From the NCBI GenBank assembly GCA_903904755.1, contig CAIVDV010000057.1, forward strand, positions 27,289 through 91,288: a DNA stretch of 64,000 bases, written 5' to 3'. Positions 56,570 to 64,000 of the stretch are shown here, piece after piece. A program made the position numbers and the translations under genes. Each line of letters starts with the position of its first letter. Within the stretch, counting starts at the first letter, position 1. The notes below the pieces were generated by a model. The model was given only the letters and a program-made list of their open reading frames with translations, did no database searches and was not told the DNA's origin. Origin of the DNA: an uncultured Acidobacteriaceae bacterium (lineage in GTDB: Bacteria; Acidobacteriota; Terriglobia; Terriglobales; Acidobacteriaceae).

Positions 56570-57757
56570 ATGCCTGGTGTTGAAGGCTTCATGTATCCCA
56601 ACGAGGTTGAGCTCCAGTGGAGCGTGCTGATCGTCCTCTACCCGTTCATTACCGGACTGGTCGCGGGCGCTTTCATCCTCGCATCCCTTGAGCGCGTCTT
56701 CCATGTCGTCACCATCAAGCCCACCTACCGGCTTGCCCTGCTGACGGCACTCTCCTTCATGCTGGTGGCCCCGCTGCCCCTGCAGCTCCACCTCGGCCAT
56801 CCCGAGCGCTCGCTTGAGATGTACTTCACACCCCACTCCAGCTCTGCCATGGCCATGTTCGGCTTTGTCTATCTCTGGTACCTCATGGCCGTGCTCGTCA
56901 CCGAAATCTGGCTCGATTACCGCAAGGACATCGTCGAGATGTACCACAAGTCCACCGGCCTGCTGAAGATGATCTATTGGCTCATGGCCACCGGAAACCT
57001 CAATATCAGCCCCCGCGCCCTTGAGCTCGACGACAAGATCGGATACACCATCACCGTCATCGGTATCCCCTCCGCCTTCCTGCTCCACGGCTATGTCGGC
57101 TTCATCTTCGGCTCCATCAAGGCCAATCCCTGGTGGTCCTCGCCGCTCATGCCCGTCGTCTTCATCTTCTCGGCCATGGTCTCCGGCGTCGCCGCAGTCA
57201 TGCTCCTCTTCATGGCGGTCAAAAAGCTCCGCAAGGAAGCCATCGACATCCACTGCGTCGATACCATCGCCAAGTACCTCTTCTACCTCTTCATCGTCGA
57301 CTTCTCTCTCGAAATGCTCGACCTCATCCACCGCATCTACGAGGCCGACGAGAGCTTCCGCTCCCTCGACTTCATGGTCCACAGCCGCCTCTTCTTCTCG
57401 CAGATTGTCCTCCAGATCTGCCTCGGCACCCTCACCCCCATCCTCCTGCTCGGCATCACGCAGCTCTTCAAAATTCGCGCCGGTATTCGCAAGGCTATCT
57501 ACACCACCTCCGGCCTTCTCACCCTCATGGGCATCTTTGCCATGCGCTGGAACGTCGTCATCGGCGGGCAGCTCTTCTCCAAGAGCTTCCTCGGTTACAC
57601 CACCTACAAAATGGCCCTCGTCACCAAGGAAGGCCTGCTCGTCGCCATCGCCCTGGCAATCCTGCCCTTTATCTTCCTCACCATCCTCGTCAAGCTGCTG
57701 CCGCCCTTCGGTGAGAACGATGCTCACCACGCGCCCCAGCCTGCCATCGGAGACTGA
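56570..57757 (+). CDS. NrfD-type quinone-binding membrane protein
   Basis: A 395-residue integral membrane protein of the NrfD/PsrC family with about nine to ten helices (LIVLYPFITGLVAGAFILASL, LLTALSFMLVAPLPLQLHLG, PVVFIFSAMVSGVAAVMLLF). The motif LQLHLGHPERSLEMY after the second helix is typical of the quinone-site region of this family. It should oxidise menaquinol (or reduce menaquinone in reverse) and exchange electrons with the NrfC protein encoded 15 nt upstream. It ends the three-gene operon; 43 nt later an unrelated membrane-protein gene starts. Confidence 0.93.
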   Translation: MPGVEGFMYPNEVELQWSVLIVLYPFITGLVAGAFILASLERVFHVVTIKPTYRLALLTALSFMLVAPLPLQLHLGHPERSLEMYFTPHSSSAMAMFGFVYLWYLMAVLVTEIWLDYRKDIVEMYHKSTGLLKMIYWLMATGNLNISPRALELDDKIGYTITVIGIPSAFLLHGYVGFIFGSIKANPWWSSPLMPVVFIFSAMVSGVAAVMLLFMAVKKLRKEAIDIHCVDTIAKYLFYLFIVDFSLEMLDLIHRIYEADESFRSLDFMVHSRLFFSQIVLQICLGTLTPILLLGITQLFKIRAGIRKAIYTTSGLLTLMGIFAMRWNVVIGGQLFSKSFLGYTTYKMALVTKEGLLVAIALAILPFIFLTILVKLLPPFGENDAHHAPQPAIGD

Positions 57758-57800
57758 GCCAAACCTATAATCGAAAAACCGCTGCCTCACGGGGAACACC

Positions 57801-59543
57801 ATGAACGACCTTCCCGCAACAATGGAGCAGTTAGCACTCCGGGTCCAGCAACTGGAACTTCGCGTCCAGTTGCTGGAGTCAGCCGCATCCCAGCCCGCCC
57901 CCGCTGCCGACCATCCCGCCGTCCCCCTGCAGCAACCCACCCCCCTCTCGCTCACCCCTGAGCCCGACACCGCGCCCCCGCCGGCCCTCGCGCCTTCCGC
58001 CACCGGTGGCCGCTTCCCCGTTATAGGCAAGGCCCTGCTCGGCATCGGCGGCGCTTACGTCCTCCGCGCCCTTGCCGAATCCGGTTCCATCCCCACCTCC
58101 ATCCTCGTCGTCATCGCCTTCGTCTACGCCTGTGCCTGGCTCGTCATGGCCACCCGCACCGCCGACGAAGACTGGTTCGCCAGCTCCACCTACGCCTGCA
58201 CCTCCGCCCTTATCCTCGCCCCCATGCTCTGGGAGCTCACCCTCCGATTCCAGGTTCTCCCCGCCTGGGCCGCAGCCGCCCTCCTTACCGGCTTTGCCCT
58301 CTCCGCCTCCGCCCTCGGCTGGAAGCGCAACCTCGCCTCCGTCGTCTGGATCGCCAACCTCACCGGCGTCCTCACCGCCCTCACCCTCATGGTCGCCACC
58401 CACACCGTCGTGCCCTTCCTCTGGGCCATGCTGGTCATGGCGCTCGCCTCGGAATACGCCGCCGACCTCGGCCACTGGCCCGGCGTCCGCGCCGTCGTCG
58501 CCCTCTCCACCGATCTCGCCCTCGCCCTCGCCGCATTCATTTACTCCGGCCCCCCCAACCGACACCAGGACTACCCCGACCTCCCCGCCGCTTCCCTCAT
58601 CGCCCCCGCCGTTGTTCTCTTCCTCATCTACTCCATCAGCCAGGCCATCGGCACACTCATCCAGCGCAAAACCATCACCACCATGGGCGTCACTCAGTCC
58701 ATGCTCGCCTTCGCGCTCGCCGCCATCACCCTCGCCCAATTCGGCGGCCCCGCCGGCGTCACCTCCCTCGGCCTCGCCTGCCTCGCCCTCGCCGCCTTCT
58801 GCTACCCCGTCGCCTTCCTCCGCTTCCGCCATCTCCCGGAACCCCGCAACTTCCACGTCTTCGCCACCTGGAGCCCCACCCTCCTCGTCTGCGCCCTCGT
58901 CCTGCTCCTCCCAGCCCCCATCCAGGCCCCGCTGCTCGCCGCCGTCGCTCTCGCCACCATGCTTCTCGCACGCCGCCTCGGCGCCCTCACCCTCCGCTTC
59001 CACGCCGCGGCCATCTTCGCCGTCGCCGCCGTCACCTCCGGCTTCGCCTCCGCCTTCGGACAGGCCATCTTCGGCACCCTCGCCACCTCCGGCCCCGCTC
59101 TCCAATTTGCTCTTCCCTTTACCATCGCTGCCGCCTCGCTCCTCCTCTACGCCCTCACCGGACCCTCCCTTCCCGACCGCTGGTTCCGCCGCACCCCCTG
59201 GGTCGTCAGCGCCGCCTTTGCCGTTGCCGCCGTCTCCCTCTTCGCCGTGCAGGGCCTCATCCTCGCCGCCTCCCTCGCCATCCTCCCTGACGTCACCCAC
59301 ATCGCCGTAATCCGCACCCTCACCCTCTGCCTCATCACCCTCGCCCTCGCCTTCTCCGGCGCTCGCTTCTCCCGCGCCGAGCTCGTCTGGATGGCCTGGT
59401 CCCTCCTCGGCCTCGTCGGCATCAAGCTCCTCGTCGAAGACCTCCGCCACGGCCACGCCGTCTTCACCGCCATCTCCATCTCCCTCTTCGCCCTCACCCT
59501 CATCCTGCTGCCACGTCTCGTCCGTCTCGGCCAGAAGGCCTGA
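57801..59543 (+). CDS. DUF2339-like multi-pass membrane protein
   Basis: A 580-residue protein. The N-terminus is a short coiled coil (MEQLALRVQQLELRVQLLES) and a Pro-rich linker. Then follow some sixteen hydrophobic helices, beginning GKALLGIGGAYVLRALAE, a phrase typical of DUF2339. Function of the family is unknown; it is common in soil bacteria. A TATAAT-like element (CTATAAT) lies about 35 nt upstream and GGGGAA precedes the ATG by 6 nt. There is no sign that it belongs to the electron-transfer operon. A long open frame on the opposite strand is a composition artefact. Confidence 0.75.
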   Translation: MNDLPATMEQLALRVQQLELRVQLLESAASQPAPAADHPAVPLQQPTPLSLTPEPDTAPPPALAPSATGGRFPVIGKALLGIGGAYVLRALAESGSIPTSILVVIAFVYACAWLVMATRTADEDWFASSTYACTSALILAPMLWELTLRFQVLPAWAAAALLTGFALSASALGWKRNLASVVWIANLTGVLTALTLMVATHTVVPFLWAMLVMALASEYAADLGHWPGVRAVVALSTDLALALAAFIYSGPPNRHQDYPDLPAASLIAPAVVLFLIYSISQAIGTLIQRKTITTMGVTQSMLAFALAAITLAQFGGPAGVTSLGLACLALAAFCYPVAFLRFRHLPEPRNFHVFATWSPTLLVCALVLLLPAPIQAPLLAAVALATMLLARRLGALTLRFHAAAIFAVAAVTSGFASAFGQAIFGTLATSGPALQFALPFTIAAASLLLYALTGPSLPDRWFRRTPWVVSAAFAVAAVSLFAVQGLILAASLAILPDVTHIAVIRTLTLCLITLALAFSGARFSRAELVWMAWSLLGLVGIKLLVEDLRHGHAVFTAISISLFALTLILLPRLVRLGQKA

Positions 59544-59632
59544 ATCACACACCTCCCTTGCACCCTCCCGGCGTAGAATGGCTCTTGCCGGACCCTCCAC
59601 CACTCCGGGGCCGGCGAAAGCTGGTTGCTGCC

Positions 59633-62533
59633 ATGCACGAAATTCCTCCAGTCATTGACTTCCCCCACCGCCCCGCCGCCTCCCCGCGTTCCCGCCGCAT
59701 CTTCTTCGGCATACTCGCCGTCGCAGCCATCATCCTCTTCTTCGGCCGCACCGCCATCTCCTGGTACATTGACGCCCTATGGTTCGGCTCCCTCGGCTAT
59801 GGCCAGGTCTTCCGCCGCACCCTCACCCTGGAGTGGTCCCTCTTCGGCGTCGCCTTCCTCGCCACCTTCGCCATCCTCTACGCCTGGTTCCTCCTCCTCC
59901 GCCGCATCAGCCGCGACCACATGCCCGCCGACCACACCATCGTCCTCAACGGCGCGCCCGTCACCATCCCTCTCGGCAACGTGCTCCACGGCCTCGCCGC
60001 CGCCGGCTCCGCCGTCATCGCCTTCATCACCGGCTTCAGCATCCTCAGCCAGTGGCAAACCTTTGCCCTCTATCTCTTCCGCCCCGCCACTCTGCTGAGC
60101 CCCATCGCCAACGCCCCCGACGCCATCTTCGGCAAACCCGCCACCTTCTACCTCTTCACCCTCCCCGCCTGGCAAACCCTCACCGGCTGGCTCCTCACCC
60201 TGGCTCTGCTCGCCACCGCCGTCTCCTTCTTCTTCATCCTCGTCACCGGCGGAACCCAGATCGCACGCCGCGCCTCCGATGGTCTCTCCACCGCCGTCGC
60301 CGGCCCCTGGCGAGCCTTCTCCGCAGCCTTCGCCTTCCTCCTCCTCGTTCTCGCCTCCCGTGTCTACCTCGGCCGCTACGAGCGACTCTGGGAAGACCAC
60401 ACCATCTTCGGCGGCGTCACCTACACTGACGCGCACATCACCATCGGCGGCCTCACCCTCGTCGCACTCGCCCTCGTCCTCGGCGCACTCATCGCTCTCG
60501 CCAACGTCGTCTCCACCCCCCGCCTCCGCTGGCTGGTCCTCTCCGTCCTCCCCGCCATCGTCCTCTACATCGGCATCGGCATCGTCGGCTGGTACGTCGC
60601 AGGATTCATCGTCAAGCCCAACGAAATGGTCCGCGAGCGGCCCTACATCCTCAACAACATCCTCGGCACCCGCGTCGCCTTCGGCCTCGATAAAGTCGAG
60701 CGCAAGGAATTCCCCGCCGAAGTCACCGTCGAGTCCGCCGACGCCGCCAACAACCAGGCCACCCTCTCCAACATCCGCCTCTGGGACTGGCGCGCTCTCC
60801 AGGACACCCTCCGCCAAATCCAGGAAATCCGCACCTACTACGACTTCCCTGACATCGACATTGACCGCTACCCCATCGACGGCCAGATGCGCCAGGTCAT
60901 GCTCGCCGCACGCGAACTCTCCATCAACAAGCTCCCCGTCAGCAGCCGCAACTGGATCAACGAAAAGCTCATCTACACCCACGGCTACGGCATCACCATG
61001 AACCCGGTCAACGGATTCACCGCCGAGGGCGGGCCCAATCTCATGCTCTCCAACATGCCCATCCAGAGCATCCCCGGCGCTCCCACCGTCAACCGCCCTG
61101 AAATCTACTTCGGCCAGCTCACTGACACCGATGTCTACGTCAAAACCCGCCAGAAGGAGTTCAACTACCCTGAAGGCCAGTCCAACAACCTCAACACCTA
61201 CGAGGGCACCGGCGGCATCGAGCTCGGCGGCTTCCTCCGCCGCCTCGTCATCGCCTTTGACCGTGGCGACCTCACCAAGCTCCCCTTCTCTGACGACATC
61301 GGCTCTGAAAGCCGCCTCCTCATGCGCCGCAACGTCCGCCAGCGCATCGCCACACTCGCACCCTTCCTCACCCAGGACCAGGACCCTTACCTCGTCATCG
61401 GCGACAACGGCCGCCTCTCCTGGATTCTCGACACCTTCACCACCGCCGACAACTTCCCCTATTCCACCCACTACGACCTCAACGGCGAACGCATCAACTA
61501 CATGCGCAACTCCGTCAAGGTCGTCGTCGACTGCTACAACGGCGACACCACCTTCTACGTCTTCGACCCCCAGGACCCCATCCTCGCCGCCTGGCAGGGC
61601 GTCTTCCCCTCACTCTTCAAGCCCGCCAGCGCCATGCCGGCCGATATCCGCCGCCACGTCCGCTACCCCGAGCTCCTCCTCAAAGAGCAGGCCGCCGTCT
61701 ACGGCCTCTACCACATGACAGAACCCGAAGTCTTCTTCAACCGCGAAGACCTCTGGACCGTCGCCTCGGAAGTCGGCCTCGGCGACAGCGGAGAACAGCG
61801 CCAGCAGGCCATGGAGCCCAACTTCGTCCTCATGAAGCTCCCCGGCGAGTCCTCCACCGAGTTCGTCGGCATCGTCCCCTTCACCCCATCCAACCGCAAC
61901 AACCTCGTCGGATGGTTCGCCGGCCGCAGCGACGGTGACCACTACGGCACCTCCATCGTCTACGACTTCCCCAAAACCCGCCTCGTCGACGGCCCACTCC
62001 AAATCGAAGCCCGCATCGACCAGAACGCCCAGCTCTCCGGCCAGCTCACCCTCTGGAACCAGCAGGGCTCCCACGTCCAGCGCGGCACCCTCATCGTCAT
62101 CCCCTGCGGCAAAGCACTGCTCTACGCCGAACCCATCTACCTCAAGGCCGAGCGCAGCCCCATGCCCGAGCTGCGCCTCGTCGTCCTCGCCCTCCAGGAC
62201 AAACTCGCCTACGCCCCCACCTTCGAAGGCGCACTCCGCACCCTCTTCGGCGGAGAAGCCTCCACCCTCACCGGCGAATTCGGCACCACAGGCTCCGGCG
62301 CACCCGGCCCCGGCGCAGCCGCCCTCGCCGCCTCCAACCTCGGCAACTCCGCCAACGCCGCAAACACCGCCAGCGCCACCAAAACCCCCACCCTCGACTC
62401 CCTCATCACCACCGCCGCCCGCGACCTCACCGACTACCAACACCTCACCGCCGAAGGCAAACTAGCCGAAGCCGGCCAAAAACTCGAAGACCTCAAACGC
62501 ACCCTCGACCAACTCAACAACCACCAGAAATAG
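59633..62533 (+). CDS. UPF0182 family large membrane protein
   Basis: A 966-residue protein with seven or so membrane helices in the first 320 residues (IFFGILAVAAIILFFGRTA, WSLFGVAFLATFAILYAWF, LRWLVLSVLPAIVLYIGIGI). A large extracytoplasmic domain follows, with the UPF0182 phrases RPYILNNILGTRVAFGLD, NIRLWDWRALQDTLRQIQ, TYYDFPDIDIDRY and LIYTHGYGITMNPVNGF. The end is a low-complexity Ala/Asn stretch and a helical tail. The family is widespread in Actinobacteria, cyanobacteria and Acidobacteriota and has no proven function. The start at 59633 is chosen as the first ATG before MHEIPPVIDFP; the ribosome-binding site is weak. Length is normal. Confidence 0.88.
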   Translation: MHEIPPVIDFPHRPAASPRSRRIFFGILAVAAIILFFGRTAISWYIDALWFGSLGYGQVFRRTLTLEWSLFGVAFLATFAILYAWFLLLRRISRDHMPADHTIVLNGAPVTIPLGNVLHGLAAAGSAVIAFITGFSILSQWQTFALYLFRPATLLSPIANAPDAIFGKPATFYLFTLPAWQTLTGWLLTLALLATAVSFFFILVTGGTQIARRASDGLSTAVAGPWRAFSAAFAFLLLVLASRVYLGRYERLWEDHTIFGGVTYTDAHITIGGLTLVALALVLGALIALANVVSTPRLRWLVLSVLPAIVLYIGIGIVGWYVAGFIVKPNEMVRERPYILNNILGTRVAFGLDKVERKEFPAEVTVESADAANNQATLSNIRLWDWRALQDTLRQIQEIRTYYDFPDIDIDRYPIDGQMRQVMLAARELSINKLPVSSRNWINEKLIYTHGYGITMNPVNGFTAEGGPNLMLSNMPIQSIPGAPTVNRPEIYFGQLTDTDVYVKTRQKEFNYPEGQSNNLNTYEGTGGIELGGFLRRLVIAFDRGDLTKLPFSDDIGSESRLLMRRNVRQRIATLAPFLTQDQDPYLVIGDNGRLSWILDTFTTADNFPYSTHYDLNGERINYMRNSVKVVVDCYNGDTTFYVFDPQDPILAAWQGVFPSLFKPASAMPADIRRHVRYPELLLKEQAAVYGLYHMTEPEVFFNREDLWTVASEVGLGDSGEQRQQAMEPNFVLMKLPGESSTEFVGIVPFTPSNRNNLVGWFAGRSDGDHYGTSIVYDFPKTRLVDGPLQIEARIDQNAQLSGQLTLWNQQGSHVQRGTLIVIPCGKALLYAEPIYLKAERSPMPELRLVVLALQDKLAYAPTFEGALRTLFGGEASTLTGEFGTTGSGAPGPGAAALAASNLGNSANAANTASATKTPTLDSLITTAARDLTDYQHLTAEGKLAEAGQKLEDLKRTLDQLNNHQK

Positions 62534-62567
62534 CGGCAAACTCACCCGAGAGCACGAAACACTCTTC

Positions 62568-62604
62568 GGGTGCCCCCGGTCCCTCGCACTTGGGGACCGG
62601 GGAT
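62568..62604. repeat. REP palindrome, copy 1
   Basis: GGGTGCC then CCCCGGTCCC (62574-62583) and GGGACCGGGG (62593-62602), a 10-bp stem. It lies 47 nt before the transposase start, in direct orientation. Confidence 0.85.
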
Positions 62605-62650
62605 GAGAGCTTCCCCCAATCCGACCTCGGTATGTGTATCCTTGTTTTCT

Positions 62651-63223
62651 ATGAATGGCGAGCGCATTCGTTATCAGCAGACGGGGGAGTTCCACTTCCT
62701 AACCTTCAGTTGCTATCACCGCCGACCCTATTTGTCGACGGTTGCGGCCATGGATCTATTCGAAGATGCTTTGGAGCGCGTTCGCCTGCGCTATCTCATT
62801 GCAGTCGCTGGTTACGTAGTCATGCCGGAGCACGTGCATCTGCTGGTCAACGAGCCAGGGCGCGGGCTTTTATCCAAAACGGTTCAGGCCCTCAAGTTAT
62901 CTGTCTCGATGCGTAGCCGAGAGAGGCCCTTCTGGCAGGCGCACTATTACGATTTCAATATCTCCACCCACGAAAAGTTTGTGGAGAAGCTGCGCTACAT
63001 TCACCGCAACCCGCTGCGGCGCGGGTTGGTGGCAAAGCCGGAGGATTGGAGGTGGTCGAGCTTTCGCCACTATCAGACGGGAATGCGCGGAACCATAGAG
63101 ATCGAATCCGAGTGGACAGCTTCCGAGAGAGGTTGGCAACTGCCCGAGTGGATGCGCAAACGGCTGCTCGGCTCCTCCTCCCCGGTCCCCAACTGCGAGG
63201 GACCGGGGGCACCCTCGACTTGA
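62651..63223 (+). CDS. REP-associated tyrosine transposase (RAYT, Y1 family)
   Basis: A 190-residue single-domain Y1 transposase of the IS200-like REP-associated group. Motifs: FHFLTFSCYHRRPYL at the N-terminus, the HUH motif in MPEHVHLLV, and YIHRNPLRRGLV, whose Tyr should be the catalytic nucleophile. RAYTs nick single-stranded REP hairpins and are thought to spread them through genomes. The gene is bracketed by two inverted REP copies; the downstream REP lies inside its 3' end, so the last 15 or so residues (SSPVPNCEGPGAPST) are REP-encoded. Start ATG at 62651; weak ribosome-binding site. No second transposon gene is present. Confidence 0.93.
   Translation: MNGERIRYQQTGEFHFLTFSCYHRRPYLSTVAAMDLFEDALERVRLRYLIAVAGYVVMPEHVHLLVNEPGRGLLSKTVQALKLSVSMRSRERPFWQAHYYDFNISTHEKFVEKLRYIHRNPLRRGLVAKPEDWRWSSFRHYQTGMRGTIEIESEWTASERGWQLPEWMRKRLLGSSSPVPNCEGPGAPST
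63178..63214. repeat. REP palindrome, copy 2 (inverted)
   Basis: CCCCGGTCCC (63180-63189) and GGGACCGGGG (63199-63208), then GCACCC. Its reverse complement matches copy 1 with a single difference in the loop. It overlaps the transposase 3' end. Confidence 0.85.
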
Positions 63224-63358
63224 TAAACTCGCTCTTGAAACCGGGGCCACCCGCCGAAGTAAAGCCGTTTGTTAGCGCTCATGCCGTAGGGGAGGAGTAA
63301 AATGCGTTATTAAACTGTGCATTTATTATTCGGCCTCAGGATTCGGAAGGAGTTGTCT

Positions 63359-63685
63359 GTGGAAGCTATTTCTGTCAAAGTCACGATTGAACCGTACGAC
63401 AATGGGAAAGCCATTGTGGTGCGCTCTGGGGATCTGGTCTGGTGGAAATGGTATGCCTCAGGTGGCTCGGCCGGGGCCGAGGCCCATCAGCTTGGGCTCG
63501 CAGATGAACAGGTATTTCCAACTGGGGAAAGGAATACCCAAGAGATAAGATTTCTTGTCAAAAGCGATGCTGTGGTGGATCCCGATGAGCTCGTTCGCTT
63601 CGGATTCGAGCCGCCCGCGTTGTCGGTGCTTAAACACATGTGTACTGGCGCGTCAACATTCGCGTCAAGGGCTGTAGAGAAGTGA
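63359..63685 (+). CDS. Small protein of unknown function
   Basis: A 108-residue protein I do not recognise. GTG at 63359 is chosen because AAGGAG lies 6 nt upstream; an earlier in-frame GTG at 63317 has none. The sequence begins VEAISVKVTIEPYDNGKAIVVRSGDLVWWKW, predicted mostly beta, and has PDELVRFGFEPP near the end; no signal peptide or membrane helix. The content of A+T is higher than in the main part of the window, and it lies between REP elements, so it may have come by transfer. Confidence 0.55.
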   Translation: MEAISVKVTIEPYDNGKAIVVRSGDLVWWKWYASGGSAGAEAHQLGLADEQVFPTGERNTQEIRFLVKSDAVVDPDELVRFGFEPPALSVLKHMCTGASTFASRAVEK

Positions 63686-63767
63686 GAAAGTGATAAAAGT
63701 TATGAAGAATCTTGAATCGTTCGGCAGGTGGCACCGGTCTCGGTAGTCTCTCTTTTTCTCAAGGTGA

Positions 63768-63803
63768 GGGTGCCACCGGTCCCTCGCTTTTGGGGACCGG
63801 TGA
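63768..63803. repeat. REP palindrome, copy 3
   Basis: GGGTGCCACCGGTCCC, loop TCGCTTTT, GGGGACCGGTG. Same design as copies 1 and 2 with two compensating changes in the stem. A degenerate fragment (GTGGCACCGGTCTCGG) lies near 63728. Confidence 0.8.
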
Positions 63804-63885
63804 ACGGAACCCAAACCCCCATCCAGCCCCACTCGATTCCCCTGACTCCGCCAATTCCCGCTAACCCGCATTTCTCACCATAGCG

Positions 63886-64000
63886 TCAGTATCGAGATAT
63901 AGAAATATTCAAAAAAAGCTGGAAAGGCCTTCGAATGTGTGTCATAACTGCTTTGTCTAGAAGTAGTTTTTACACCCAGACAGAGGCCTTTCACATGACA
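63886..64000. other. AT-rich right edge, possible mobile-element boundary
   Basis: Composition drops sharply in G+C. GAAAGGCCTTCGAATGTGTGTCA and its rough inverted partner GAGGCCTTTCACATGACA lie 70 nt apart, and an ATG at 63995 may open a gene beyond the window. Too little is visible to name an element. Confidence 0.3.

Noticed and set aside
57879..61471. Long Glu/Gly-rich minus-strand frames over the DUF2339 and UPF0182 genes
   Set aside because: Mirror images of Ala/Leu/Pro membrane proteins, without start signals or domains.

Overview
The window is GC-rich, densely coded DNA that best fits a member of the Acidobacteriota (Terriglobia/Acidobacteriaceae type). The grounds are gene content only: secreted plant-polysaccharide hydrolases, winged-helix/TPR regulators, an Ig/NHL-repeat protein, UPF0182 and DUF2339 membrane proteins, and many multihaem cytochromes. 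No rRNA or marker gene is present to prove it.

Layout. 1-10.5 kb: the 5' end of an S10-type peptidase, a TonB-dependent receptor under a thiamine-pyrophosphate (TPP) riboswitch, the three-gene proton-translocating transhydrogenase (pntAA-pntAB-pntB), phosphofructokinase, a two-subunit molybdenum oxidoreductase (iorAB-like) and tRNA-Ser(TGA). 10.8-16.2 kb: a TetR regulator, a winged-helix/TPR regulator split by a frameshift at a run of nine C, and an NHL-repeat protein. 16.3-31.8 kb: carbohydrate and redox genes, comprising a clan GH-D glycosidase, a polyferredoxin/lipoprotein/two-DUF362 operon, a GH51 arabinofuranosidase, KatG, a GH106-like rhamnosidase and an SMP-30-like lactonase.

31.8-57.8 kb is the most striking part, a continuous electron-transfer island with 48 predicted haem-attachment motifs. 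Block A (33.9-45.2 kb) encodes two paralogous secreted tetrahaem cytochromes, a periplasmic peptidyl-prolyl isomerase, an outer-membrane beta-barrel, two NHL beta-propellers, a 12-haem and a 16-haem cytochrome. This gene set resembles porin-cytochrome or extracellular-cytochrome loci of metal-reducing bacteria. Block B (45.6-52.5 kb, minus strand) runs from a fused monohaem cytochrome-porin (Cyc2-like layout) through a small cytochrome c, an NAD(P)H/FAD/Fe-S oxidoreductase, Rieske protein and cytochrome b to a hexahaem cytochrome. Read in order, it could link the outer membrane to quinone and NAD(P). Block C (52.6-55.0 kb) is a histidine kinase/sigma-54 response-regulator pair divergent from Block D (55.4-57.8 kb), a tetrahaem cytochrome/NrfC/NrfD quinone-interacting complex.

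Two control layers are visible. CRP/FNR-type palindromes TGTGA-N6-TCACA (two exact, four with one mismatch) lie upstream of both cytochrome operons of Block A, Block D, the polyferredoxin operon and pfkA. Two GGGG-AT palindromes plus a weak -24/-12 element lie between the sigma-54 regulator and the Block B operon. A leader of about 200 nt with four perfect hairpins precedes the first tetrahaem cytochrome.

57.8-64 kb: two large membrane proteins, then a REP-associated tyrosine transposase (RAYT) bracketed by inverted REP palindromes with a third REP copy downstream, a small unknown gene, and AT-rich DNA that may be the edge of another mobile element.
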